From Eubacterium sp. CAG:786 (GTDB lineage Bacteria; Bacillota; Clostridia; Oscillospirales; Ruminococcaceae), in contig HF989471.1 of the NCBI GenBank assembly GCA_000432175.1, forward strand, positions 2,849 to 24,192: DNA of 21,344 nt. Reading direction: 5' to 3'. Every line of letters starts with the position of its first letter. Position 1 is the first letter of the stretch. Shown here in pieces: positions 13,552-21,344 of this stretch. The position numbers were made by a program, and so were the translations under genes. The notes beneath the pieces were generated by a model. It saw only the letters and a list, made by a program, of their open reading frames with translations. It made no database searches and was not told the origin of the DNA.

Positions 13552-15466
13552 TCACGCTCCCCCTCTCGTTTCTGCCAGCGGTTTCCCTGCCGCTGCGCTT
13601 CGTATTTCCCTGGTTCGGAAGGGAATTCCCCGCGGGTCTGCCGTTCCTGCCCTGCGCCTTTCCCTGCTGGGAATTACGGCTCAGCGCCCCCGGTGGTATC
13701 AGACATTCCCTGCCGGTGCCGATGAGGTCGCGGCGATGCGCCATGATGAGCGCCTTTTCCACGATATCGTGGTTCTCCGGCTTGAAGTACTGCAGCAGTG
13801 CGCGCTGCATGCGCTTTTCCTCGGGAGTCCTCGGCACGAATACCGGTTCCATGGTGTATGGGTCAAGTCCTGTCCAGAACATTGCCGTGGAAATAGTCCC
13901 CGGTGTGGGGTAGAAATCCTGCACCTGCTCGGGTCGGATATTGTGCTTTTTCAGGAACACCGCAAGTTCCACAGCTTCTTCAAGGGTGCAACCCGGGTGG
14001 CTGGACATCAGGTACGGCACAAGGTACTGTTCCTTGCCGCATTTTTTCGTTGCCGCATAGAAGCGTTTTTCAAATTCCTCGTAGACCTCGATGTGCGGTT
14101 TCCCCATCTTATCGAGCACCTTGTTGCTCGCGTGCTCCGGCGCGACTTTCAGCTGACCGCTGACATGGTACTGCACCAGCTCGTCCAGGAAGTCGTTATT
14201 CTTGTCCTGGAGCATGTAATCAAAGCGAATGCCGGAACGAATGAATATCTTCTTCACCTTTTTGATGGAGCGCAGACGGCGCAGCAGGTGGATATAGTCG
14301 CTGTGGTCGGCGATGAGGTTCTTGCATGGGGTGGGCGCAAGGCACTTCTTGCCCTTGCACATGCCGTATTTCTCCTGCTTTTCGCACGACGGGTGGCGGA
14401 AGTTAGCGGTAGGTCCACCGACATCGTGGATATAGCCCTTGAAGCGCGGATTTTCCGACAGCCTGACAGCTTCCTCATAAACGCTGTCCTCGCTGCGGGT
14501 CTGCACCCGGCGCCCCTGGTGCAGCGCGATGGAACAGAAGTTACAGAACCCGAAGCAGCCGCGGTTATGAGTTATCGAGAACTCGACCTCCTGTATAGCC
14601 GGAACTCCACCCTCCTTTTCGTACATCGGGTGGTACATGCGCATGTACGGCAGCTCATAGGTGTAATCGAACTCAGCCTGCGTAACGCTGCGCTGCGGTG
14701 GATTCTGCACCAGCATTTTATCGCCGTGCCGCTGGACTATCGTCCTGCCGTAAACCTCGTCCTGCTCATCGTACTGCTTGCGGCAGGATTTCGCGTATGC
14801 CTTCTTGTTATCGCGTACTATCTCGAAGCTGTCGCACTGTACCGCCCCTATCGGAGTGTTCTCAGGCTCGGTGAGGTAGCATATTCCGCGCAGGTCGTGC
14901 ATGTCCTTAAGTTTCAGACCTGCCTTGAAATTGTTGAGCATCTGCGTCAGCGTGACTTCACCCATACCGTACATGAGGTAATCAGCGCCGGAGCTTACCA
15001 GAACAGACGGCATAACGCTGTCGCTCCAATAATCGTAATGCGCGAAACGGCGCAGCGAAGCCTACAGACCGCCAATGGATATTTCAACGTCGGGGTAAAG
15101 CCGCTTCAAATTCTGGCAGTAGACAGTCAGCGCACGGTCGGGGCGCCTGCCTCCCCTGCCTCCGGGGGAATACGCGTCGTCGTTGCGCTTCTTTAGAGCC
15201 ACGGTGTAATTCGACACCATGCTGTCGATGTTTCCACCCGTGACCATGAAGCAGTACTTCGGTCTGCCCAGCTTCATGTAATCCGCGTCACACAGCGGCT
15301 GCGCGATAATTCCCACAGTGAAGCCAGCGGCTTCTATCATGCGCGAAATTATCGCAATTCCGAACGTGGGGTGGTCGATATATGCGTCGCCGGTGAAGCA
15401 GATGAAATCCAACTGCTCTATACCGCGCTCCTCCATATCCTGTCTGCTGACTGGTAAAAATGGCAT
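13499..15466 (-). pseudogene. ygiQ: YgiQ family radical SAM protein, split by one in-frame amber codon
   Basis: The minus strand from 15466 encodes the YgiQ N-terminus (MPFLPVSRQDM...DFICFTGDAYIDHPTFG...AYSPGG) and reaches TAG at 15064-15062 in the motif GGL*ASLRRF, where the family has GGIEASLRR. The same frame continues without any shift through AHYDYW, YGMGE and the radical SAM cluster motif CFGFCNFC to 13499. A single GAG-to-TAG change explains the break. YgiQ (UPF0313) enzymes bind a 4Fe-4S cluster and SAM; the reaction is unknown. The C-terminal 70 residues are basic and low in complexity. GAGGA precedes the ATG, 15 bases after the ftsK stop. Suppression, real inactivation and sequence error are all possible. 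Confidence 0.88.
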
Positions 15467-15481
15467 TTTGTTGTCCTCGCT

Positions 15482-18382
15482 TTATTTTTGCTGGAGCTTC
15501 CTCTCAGCCCATTCCTGTTTGCTCATGAGCACCTGACGCGGCTTGCTGCCCTCCAGCGGACCTACCACGCCCATTTCCTCCATGATGTCCACCAGGCGCG
15601 CAGCCCTGCCGTAACCCAGCTTTAACCTGCGCTGCAGCGACGATGTGCTGCAGGTGCCTGCTTCCACCACGAAATCTATCGCTTCCTCGAGCCGCTCGTC
15701 GCTGGTGTCTATATCGCCGTCGGAGCCGCCCTTGCTTTCCTGCGCTGAATTGACTATCTCGGTCTGGCGCTCGATTTCTTCTATGATATTCTCGTCGTAT
15801 TCAGCCTTGAACGTCTGCTTGATGAACTCCACAACGTGCTCAACTTCCTTGTCGGAAACGAAGCAGCCCTGCACTCTGACGGGCTTCGGAAGTCCAACGG
15901 GCATATACAGCATATCGCCGTTGCCAAGCAGCTTTTCTGCGCCGCCCGCGTCGAGAATTACGCGGCTGTCCATCTGGGAAGCCACCATCAGCGCAATACG
16001 GCTAGGGATATTCGCTTTGATAAGTCCCGTAACGACATTGACTGTCGGGCGCTGCGTCGCGATAACAAGGTGCATTCCCGCGGCACGCGCCATCTGAGCC
16101 AGGCGCACGATACTGTCCTCGACGTCCTTTGGGGAAGCCATCATCAGGTCTGCCAGCTCGTCGATGAATATAACGATATGCGACATTTTGGTCAGCCCGC
16201 TGTCAGGGTCTGCGGCAAGCTCGTTGAAGCCCGTGAAGTCGCGTACGTTATTCTCAGAAAACATCTTATAGCGATTGAGCATCTCGTTGACTGCCCACGC
16301 AAGCGCGCCTGCCGCCTTCTTCGGGTCGGTTACGACCGGAATGAGCAGGTGCGGAATTCCGTTATACATCATGAACTCAACCTTTTTCGGGTCTACCATT
16401 ATCAGGCGAACGTCATCGGGGGTGGATTTCATGAGGATACTCATGATGATGGAGTTCACGCAGACCGACTTACCGGAACCGGTGGTGCCAGCGATAAGCA
16501 GGTGCGGCATCTTCGCGATGTTACATGTCACCATGGTGCCGCTGATGTCCTTGCCGAGAACGGTCTCAAGCTTCTTGCTGAAGCTTCCGCGGAACTCCGG
16601 GGTATCTATCAGTTCACGGAAGAACACCGTATCGCGCACCTTGTTGGGCACCTCTATGCCAACCGCTGACTTGTTCGGGATAGGCGCCTCGATGCGCACT
16701 CCCGCGGAAGCAAGGTTAAGCGCGATATCGTCCACAAGGCCGGTGATACGCGATATTTTCACGCCCGGCGCCGGCTGCAGCTCATAACGTGTGACTGACG
16801 GACCGCGGCTCACGCCGACAAGCTTTGTCTGCACGCCGAAACTCTGCAGCGCCTCTACCAGCTTCTTGGAATTGCGCTCTATCTCGTTGTCGATGTCAGC
16901 CTGTGTGACTTTCTTCTGTACCGGGTTCAGCAGGTTCACCGGGGGGAGCGTGTAAACGTCGCTCAGCGTGATATTCTGCATGGAGCCGTCCGCCGCCTGC
17001 TTCTGCGCGGGCGCCCCGGTCTGCAGCTGCGCGCTCTGAACGGGCTTCGGCTGCTCAGCGGGCGCAGGGCGCGGCGCTTCGGGCTTGCGGGTTTCCATTC
17101 CAGGTCGGGGGACTTCGATTATTTCGGGCTTTGCGGGGGGAATTTCCTCCGGCTCGTCGAGAACGTCGTCGATGTCAAACGGCAGCTCTCCCTCGTCGGA
17201 GGAGGTTACGGAATTCTCCGGCAGGTCCTCTATCGTCCTGACCGGAGTGTTTTCGGGTTCCTCGCGGAAGCGGTGTATCGCGTCGATTATCGGCACAAGT
17301 TCCGCGTCCTCGTCCTCCAAGGGATCCTTTTCGCTCTTCTCGGCTTCTTCAATGGCGGCGCGGTTCTTTTCCATGATATAGTTCTTCAGCTCGGACATGT
17401 AGTCCTTGTTGTCCTCGTGCTGCTCGCTGATGAGCTTTTCCTCAGGCTCCGGCTCCTCTGCAGGCTCAGGCTCTGCGGGGATTTCCTCGGGCTGCGCTTC
17501 GGTGGTTTCGGGCGCGGTGGTCTCTTCAGGATCGTCCACGCTGAACACAGCCTTTTTCAGCTCGCTGACTGCGCGCTTGTCCTCCTGCTCGGCGTCTATT
17601 TCAGCCTGAATGCGCTCAAGCTCCTCCTGGTCGATCCGGAACTGCTCAGCGGCTATCCTGTTGTCTTCCTTAACGCGCTCGTGGTGCTCCTTCGCCTTTT
17701 CACCGGCTTTCTTCATCGGGTCGGAAACACGGTGAACGAAATCCACCACCGACATTCCGGTGAACAGGAATATGCACACCATTATCAGCAGCACCATGAT
17801 TATCGTCGCGCCAAGCCTGCCCAGCAGCAGGAGAAGTCCGCCGATGAACAGCGCGAATACGCCGCCCCCGCGGAACTCCATGCCGTAAACGTACAGCTGC
17901 GCGATGACGTCGAAGAAGTCCTTGCCGGGGGTCTCGCCGACAAAGAAAATCTGCACCGCAGCGCACAGCATGAGAATACCCACGCAGCATTTCGCGACCG
18001 TGCCGCCAAGCTTTTTCGGTTCCTTAGCTGCGGAGACCTGTATCGCGATGAATATGAGCAGCGGTCCCACCAGGAACGCAGAGTAGCCGAAAAGCCCGTG
18101 CATCACGTCGAAGAATGCGCGCCAGCCCTCGCCCTCGCCTGCGGGTATGACTGCCGCGAGCGTGAGCAGAATTCCCACCGCGAAAAGAATAACGGAGGTG
18201 ACATGGCGACGGCGCATGCTGCGCTTCAGCGCTTCCTCGCGCTGGCGTCTTAATTCCTCGTCGAGATTTTTCTTGGAGCGGCCTGTGCTGCCTGCCCTGG
18301 TCCCCCCGGATTTCGCCTGACTGCTCTTTGCTGCGGCGCTGCGAGATGTTGTATTTGTCTTTTTCTCAGTATTTCCAGCCAT
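15482..18382 (-). CDS. ftsK: DNA translocase FtsK/SpoIIIE
   Basis: A 966-residue septal DNA pump that clears chromosomes from the closing septum and, in spore formers, packs the forespore. The order is: basic N-terminus (1-60), four membrane spans (about 63-215), a long acidic linker rich in Glu and Pro (about 240-480), then the motor with the conserved ELQPAPGVKISRI region, Walker A GTTGSGKS near 630-637, Walker B IVIFIDELADL near 733-743, and the C-terminal winged-helix gamma domain (about 890-955) that reads KOPS/SRS polarity sequences. It is longer than Bacillus SpoIIIE because of the linker. GAAGGAAG lies upstream of the ATG. It follows uppP by 27 bases and precedes ygiQ by 15. Confidence 0.96.
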   Translation of the reverse strand: MAGNTEKKTNTTSRSAAAKSSQAKSGGTRAGSTGRSKKNLDEELRRQREEALKRSMRRRHVTSVILFAVGILLTLAAVIPAGEGEGWRAFFDVMHGLFGYSAFLVGPLLIFIAIQVSAAKEPKKLGGTVAKCCVGILMLCAAVQIFFVGETPGKDFFDVIAQLYVYGMEFRGGGVFALFIGGLLLLLGRLGATIIMVLLIMVCIFLFTGMSVVDFVHRVSDPMKKAGEKAKEHHERVKEDNRIAAEQFRIDQEELERIQAEIDAEQEDKRAVSELKKAVFSVDDPEETTAPETTEAQPEEIPAEPEPAEEPEPEEKLISEQHEDNKDYMSELKNYIMEKNRAAIEEAEKSEKDPLEDEDAELVPIIDAIHRFREEPENTPVRTIEDLPENSVTSSDEGELPFDIDDVLDEPEEIPPAKPEIIEVPRPGMETRKPEAPRPAPAEQPKPVQSAQLQTGAPAQKQAADGSMQNITLSDVYTLPPVNLLNPVQKKVTQADIDNEIERNSKKLVEALQSFGVQTKLVGVSRGPSVTRYELQPAPGVKISRITGLVDDIALNLASAGVRIEAPIPNKSAVGIEVPNKVRDTVFFRELIDTPEFRGSFSKKLETVLGKDISGTMVTCNIAKMPHLLIAGTTGSGKSVCVNSIIMSILMKSTPDDVRLIMVDPKKVEFMMYNGIPHLLIPVVTDPKKAAGALAWAVNEMLNRYKMFSENNVRDFTGFNELAADPDSGLTKMSHIVIFIDELADLMMASPKDVEDSIVRLAQMARAAGMHLVIATQRPTVNVVTGLIKANIPSRIALMVASQMDSRVILDAGGAEKLLGNGDMLYMPVGLPKPVRVQGCFVSDKEVEHVVEFIKQTFKAEYDENIIEEIERQTEIVNSAQESKGGSDGDIDTSDERLEEAIDFVVEAGTCSTSSLQRRLKLGYGRAARLVDIMEEMGVVGPLEGSKPRQVLMSKQEWAERKLQQK

Positions 18383-18409
18383 TCCAGCGTACTTCCTTCA
18401 TATGTATTT

Positions 18410-19282
18410 TCAGCCCACAAAGAGTGAAGCCAGTGTGTTCCCCGTGATGTGTTCCCACAGACCGGCTGCAACGCACGCCACGCCGATAACTGCGGTATAT
18501 ACGCCAAAGATCTTGTATCTGTCCTTTTTAACGAGCCAGCTGACCAGCTTGATCGAGAGAATTCCCACCACGGCCGAGATAACGAAGCCCAGCCCGAGCA
18601 CTGCCCAGTCCAGCTGCATGTCTGAATGTATCGCGTCGCCGAGTTCAAGCACGCTGCCGCCGAGTATCGCGGGAATTCCCAGAATGAACGCGAACGTTAC
18701 AGCCGTCTGCTTTTCAAGCCCGCTGAGAAGCCCGCCTGCAGTCGTGGAGCCGCTCCTTGATACTCCGGGGAACAACGCAACGACCTGGAAAAGACCTACG
18801 GTTATCGCGTCCTTTACCGTCATTTCTTCGGCTGTGCGGGTACCATGCCCGAACTTATCGGAAAGGAACAGCAGCAGCGCCGTGAACATGAATGCAACGC
18901 CTTCAAACACGATGTCGCCGTCCCCCTGGCGCCCGGTGAAGAAATCCTGCACCAGATAGAAAGGCACCAGCAGCGCCGTCGCAATGATGATCATGAACAT
19001 CATGCGACGGTTGCCGTTCATGTTCTTCCAGGAGAATTTCCCGGTGAAGATATCGCGTATCGTCAGGAAGAATTCCTTTATCATGCCCCAGATGGTGCCC
19101 CAGAATGCGATGAACACCGCAGCCAGCGTTCCCAGATGGAGCACCAGCGACAGCACCAGCGCCGCTTCTCCGTCAACCCCGGTGATGTGCTGCACCACCG
19201 ACAGATGACCCGAGCTTGATACCGGCAGGAACTCCGTAAGTCCCTGGACCACCGCCTGAATTATTACTGTTATGATATCCAT
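18410..19282 (-). CDS. uppP: Undecaprenyl-diphosphatase UppP/BacA
   Basis: A 290-residue integral membrane phosphatase that recycles the undecaprenyl pyrophosphate lipid carrier of wall synthesis; overproduction gives bacitracin resistance in other bacteria. Both signature loops are present: GLTEFLPVSSSGH at 14-26 (catalytic E17 and H26 positions) and FPGVSRSGST at 171-180 (R176). Several hydrophobic spans alternate as expected, and the length is close to the E. coli enzyme. AAGGGG lies about six bases before the ATG. It sits between tepA and ftsK in one probable transcript; in Bacillus tepA lies close to spoIIIE without this gene, so uppP appears to be a lineage-specific addition. Confidence 0.96.
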   Translation of the reverse strand: MDIITVIIQAVVQGLTEFLPVSSSGHLSVVQHITGVDGEAALVLSLVLHLGTLAAVFIAFWGTIWGMIKEFFLTIRDIFTGKFSWKNMNGNRRMMFMIIIATALLVPFYLVQDFFTGRQGDGDIVFEGVAFMFTALLLFLSDKFGHGTRTAEEMTVKDAITVGLFQVVALFPGVSRSGSTTAGGLLSGLEKQTAVTFAFILGIPAILGGSVLELGDAIHSDMQLDWAVLGLGFVISAVVGILSIKLVSWLVKKDRYKIFGVYTAVIGVACVAAGLWEHITGNTLASLFVG

Positions 19283-19318
19283 ATTTATCCCCTTGTATGT
19301 AGCCGCTGGAAAGCGGCA

Positions 19319-20200
19319 TTATCTGTCGCCGTGCCAGTCCGCGGAATTGAGCGCGCGGCTGCCGGCTTCCCTCAGCTGCACCGTGGACGGCTTTCTGTGC
19401 GCAGTCTTTTCGGCGGCTTTGGTTCTGGTTTTCTTTGTTGTTTTTTCCGTTTTTTCAACGGGGCTGCCCTTAGGTTTCTTTTCCGGTTTCGGCTCCTTGT
19501 TTTCCTTGGGAGTGCCGGAATTCTTCTCAATGAGGTCGTACAGGCATTTCAGCGCGTCTGAAAGCCCGCCGAGATGGTCGATGAGCCCCTCGTTCACCGC
19601 TTCCCTGCCCTCGAGGACGGTGCCTATATCCATGACAAGCTCGTCCTTTTCCATCATCAGTTCGTGGAAGCGCTCCGGGGTCATGCGGCTGTTTTCAGTC
19701 ACAAAGCGGGTTATACGCTCCTGCATTCTGCTGAACCACGACATCGTCTGCGGAACTCCTACCACCATGCCGTTGGTGCGCACCGGGTGTATCGTCATGG
19801 TCGCCGACGGAACGATAAAGCTCACGTCAGCGCTGACTGCAAGCGGCACTCCTATGGAATGCCCCCCGCCCACAACAATGGATACCGTAGGCTTCGACAT
19901 GCCGGAAATAAGCTCCGCTATGGCAAGCCCCGCCTCAACATCGCCGCCGACCGTATTCAGTATCACCAGCAGACCTTCCACCGCGTTATCCTGCTCGAAT
20001 GCAGCCAGCGCCGGAATGATATGCTCGTATTTCGTGGTCTTGTTCTGCGGCGGCAGGATATAGTGTCCCTCTATCTGACCGATTATTGAAAGGCACCTGA
20101 TATCATGCAGGGCGTTGCCGACAGCTATCATTCCCGTATCGATAAGCTGCTGGTTCTGATCCTCAGTGAAGGGAGCGTCGGTTTTGTTTTCATCGCACAT
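19319..20200 (-). CDS. tepA: ClpP-class serine protease, TepA-like
   Basis: A 293-residue cytoplasmic protein with the ClpP/crotonase fold. Visible elements are LNTVGGDVEAGLAIAE at 81-96, the nucleophile region GGGHSIGVPLA with S115, IHPV with H138 about 23 residues on, and GREAVNEGLIDHLG at 198-211; D191 is a candidate third residue. A lysine- and proline-rich tail (about 228-293) is likely disordered. In Bacillus, TepA (YmfB), encoded beside spoIIIE, was reported to aid protein secretion and is also linked to degradation of spore proteins. The ATG at 20200 is chosen for its AGGAGGA seven bases upstream; a longer open reading to 20275 lacks such a site. It heads the operon. Confidence 0.9.
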   Translation of the reverse strand: MCDENKTDAPFTEDQNQQLIDTGMIAVGNALHDIRCLSIIGQIEGHYILPPQNKTTKYEHIIPALAAFEQDNAVEGLLVILNTVGGDVEAGLAIAELISGMSKPTVSIVVGGGHSIGVPLAVSADVSFIVPSATMTIHPVRTNGMVVGVPQTMSWFSRMQERITRFVTENSRMTPERFHELMMEKDELVMDIGTVLEGREAVNEGLIDHLGGLSDALKCLYDLIEKNSGTPKENKEPKPEKKPKGSPVEKTEKTTKKTRTKAAEKTAHRKPSTVQLREAGSRALNSADWHGDR

Positions 20201-20293
20201 TGTTCGTTCCTCCTGAAATGTATTTGTACATATTATTTCAGGTGAACAGGGAATTATGCAGGATATTTCCAGCACAACAGTGCGTACATATTG

Positions 20294-20322
20294 ATTATAT
20301 CACACTTTGCTGATAATTGCAA
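20294..20322 (-). promoter_or_regulatory. Sigma-A promoter of the tepA operon
   Basis: On the minus strand TTGCAA (20322-20317) is 17 bases from a perfect TATAAT (20299-20294). The leader is about 85 bases. It contains an imperfect hairpin (about 20214-20240) ending at the AGGAGG ribosome site, which could affect translation. Confidence 0.75.
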
Positions 20323-20360
20323 ATATTTTTTGACCCCGACGGATTTTTTTGTACAAACTT

Positions 20361-20389
20361 TCATATAAGCCGTCGTACAGGCATATGAT
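20361..20389 (+). promoter_or_regulatory. Candidate SigE-type promoter for the SPOCS gene
   Basis: TCATATA at 20361-20367 and CATATGAT at 20382-20389 are 14 bases apart, the same -10 octamer and spacing as before yabP. No good sigma-A promoter is seen on this strand between 20300 and 20432. Confidence 0.5.
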
Positions 20390-20431
20390 ACCTGTGAAAG
20401 CAATATCAACCGCACCGTGAAGGAGGATACA

Positions 20432-21344
20432 ATGGAAGAATTAAACAAACAGACGGGGTCAGTCTTTATGACTGAAACGCTGTTCGACGGTCAGGCTGAG
20501 CAGGGCGTGGAACTTGACCATGTGCTGCCGGATTATTACCCGGAGATATTCAAGATACTCAAGTGCTGCATAACGCCCCGGGTGACTTCTGCGGCAGCGT
20601 CAGGCGGAAAGCTCATGCTGGACGGCTGCGCGGTGATCCGCGTGCTATACCTTGCCGAGAACAGCAACGCAGTCAACTGCGTGGAGCAGCGCTACACCTG
20701 GTCCAAGACCGTGGACATCGCAAAAGCCGGGGAAATGTGTTCCGACCCGGTTATAAACGTTGTACCCCGCACGGATTACTGCAACTGCCGCGCGGTGAGC
20801 AGCAGGCGCATAGACGTCCGCGGGGCTATAAGCTTCCGCATAACCGTATGCTGCACTTCTGAATTCCCGCTGCCCTCGCTCCCCGACGGGCTGCAGGTGC
20901 TCCGGCGCGAAATTCCCTGCACCACCAGACCGCTCGTCACAGAGCGCCAGGTGACAGTCCGCGAGGAGATAGAAACCGGCGCCCCCGGGGTGGAGTACAT
21001 AGTCAGCTGCGACGCGGTGCCCCATGTCGGCGACGTGAGGATAATCGCGAACAAGGCGGTAGTCAAGGGGACCGTGACTGTCAGCGCCCTGTATGGAGTT
21101 CACACCGACGAACACCCCGGCTGCGACGAGCTTGAAAAAATGACTGCGGATATTCCCATCAGCCAGATAATCGACATGCCCGGGCTGACCGACCAGCACA
21201 GCTGCCGCACTGAGTTCACCGTAAGAAGCTGCGAACTTATCCCGAGCTCCGGCAGCGGAGTCATCTCCTGCGAGCTGCTCCTCGGCTGCCGCTGCACCGC
21301 AGTGTGCCCCGCGACTGCCGAAATACCCTGCGACGTGTATTCCA
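20432..21344 (+). CDS. SPOCS (DUF3794) domain protein, cysteine-rich, 3' end outside window
   Basis: The frame opens at an ATG five bases after AAGGAGGA (20420-20427) and stays open for 304 codons to the window end. The N-terminal half resembles DUF3794/SPOCS: a short lead, LPDYYPEIFKILKCCITPRV at about 33-52, then KLMLDGCAVIRVLYL and an EQRYTWSKTVD strand pattern. A second, similar beta-rich unit seems to start near 170 and repeat toward the end. Clostridial proteins of this kind often carry two or more SPOCS units and a C-terminal LysM domain, and are linked to the spore coat or envelope; the LysM part would lie beyond the window. It holds 19 cysteines in 304 residues. It is divergent from tepA, with a SigE-like promoter. 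Confidence 0.85.
   Translation, partial: MEELNKQTGSVFMTETLFDGQAEQGVELDHVLPDYYPEIFKILKCCITPRVTSAAASGGKLMLDGCAVIRVLYLAENSNAVNCVEQRYTWSKTVDIAKAGEMCSDPVINVVPRTDYCNCRAVSSRRIDVRGAISFRITVCCTSEFPLPSLPDGLQVLRREIPCTTRPLVTERQVTVREEIETGAPGVEYIVSCDAVPHVGDVRIIANKAVVKGTVTVSALYGVHTDEHPGCDELEKMTADIPISQIIDMPGLTDQHSCRTEFTVRSCELIPSSGSGVISCELLLGCRCTAVCPATAEIPCDVYS

Noticed and set aside
15062..15064. TAG in ygiQ as a pyrrolysine codon
   Set aside because: The position is normally glutamate and no pyrrolysine machinery is visible. A point mutation, suppression or error is simpler.
13370..15196. 608-codon plus-strand open frame opposite ygiQ
   Set aside because: The opposite strand carries clear YgiQ homology. 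This long antisense frame is a base-composition artefact, although it happens to span the amber codon.

Overview
The window looks like a chromosomal segment of a Gram-positive Clostridia member, most likely an Oscillospiraceae/Ruminococcus-like anaerobe. The assignment rests on gene order: spoVB-mazG-hupB-rqcP-yabP-yabQ-divIC is the Firmicutes 'yab' cluster, and a tepA/ftsK pair plus a SPOCS (DUF3794) protein are also typical of spore-forming Firmicutes and their relatives. Strong GGAGG-type ribosome sites and good sigma-A promoters fit the same group. The species call is inference; no rRNA is present.

Layout. 1-3745 (+): a broken spoVB, then mazG, hupB, rqcP, yabP, yabQ and divIC (nucleotide house-cleaning, nucleoid, ribosome quality control, sporulation and division genes), with internal promoters and two terminators. 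3765-5312 (+): cardiolipin synthase, convergent with yjjG (HAD phosphatase) and typA/bipA on the minus strand (5346-7905). 7906-12355: an accessory patch with two divergent neurotransmitter:sodium symporter genes (8381-9754 minus, 10274-11647 plus), two copies of a MITE-like element with terminal inverted repeats and apparent target duplications, a degraded alpha/beta-hydrolase gene that keeps a near-perfect promoter and operator-like dyad, and a short direct repeat. 12356-20200 (minus): a tightly packed probable operon read in the order tepA, uppP, ftsK/spoIIIE, ygiQ, an anchored ComEC-like metallo-beta-lactamase-fold protein and a DUF3006 protein, with a strong promoter at its head and a strong terminator at its tail. 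20432-end (+): a cysteine-rich SPOCS-domain protein that runs off the window, divergent from tepA.

How it fits together: most genes serve the envelope, division and sporulation (SpoVB, YabP, YabQ, DivIC, Cls, UppP, FtsK, SPOCS). Two sporulation genes, yabP and the SPOCS gene, share the same SigE-like promoter layout. Three genes are disrupted: spoVB (stop plus frameshift), ygiQ (one in-frame amber codon) and the hydrolase. This points either to ongoing gene decay, possibly loss of sporulation, or to sequence errors. I see no defence system, CRISPR array, phage or RNA gene. The most interesting unexplained structure is the pair of MITE-like elements and the hairpin-rich insert carried by only one of them.
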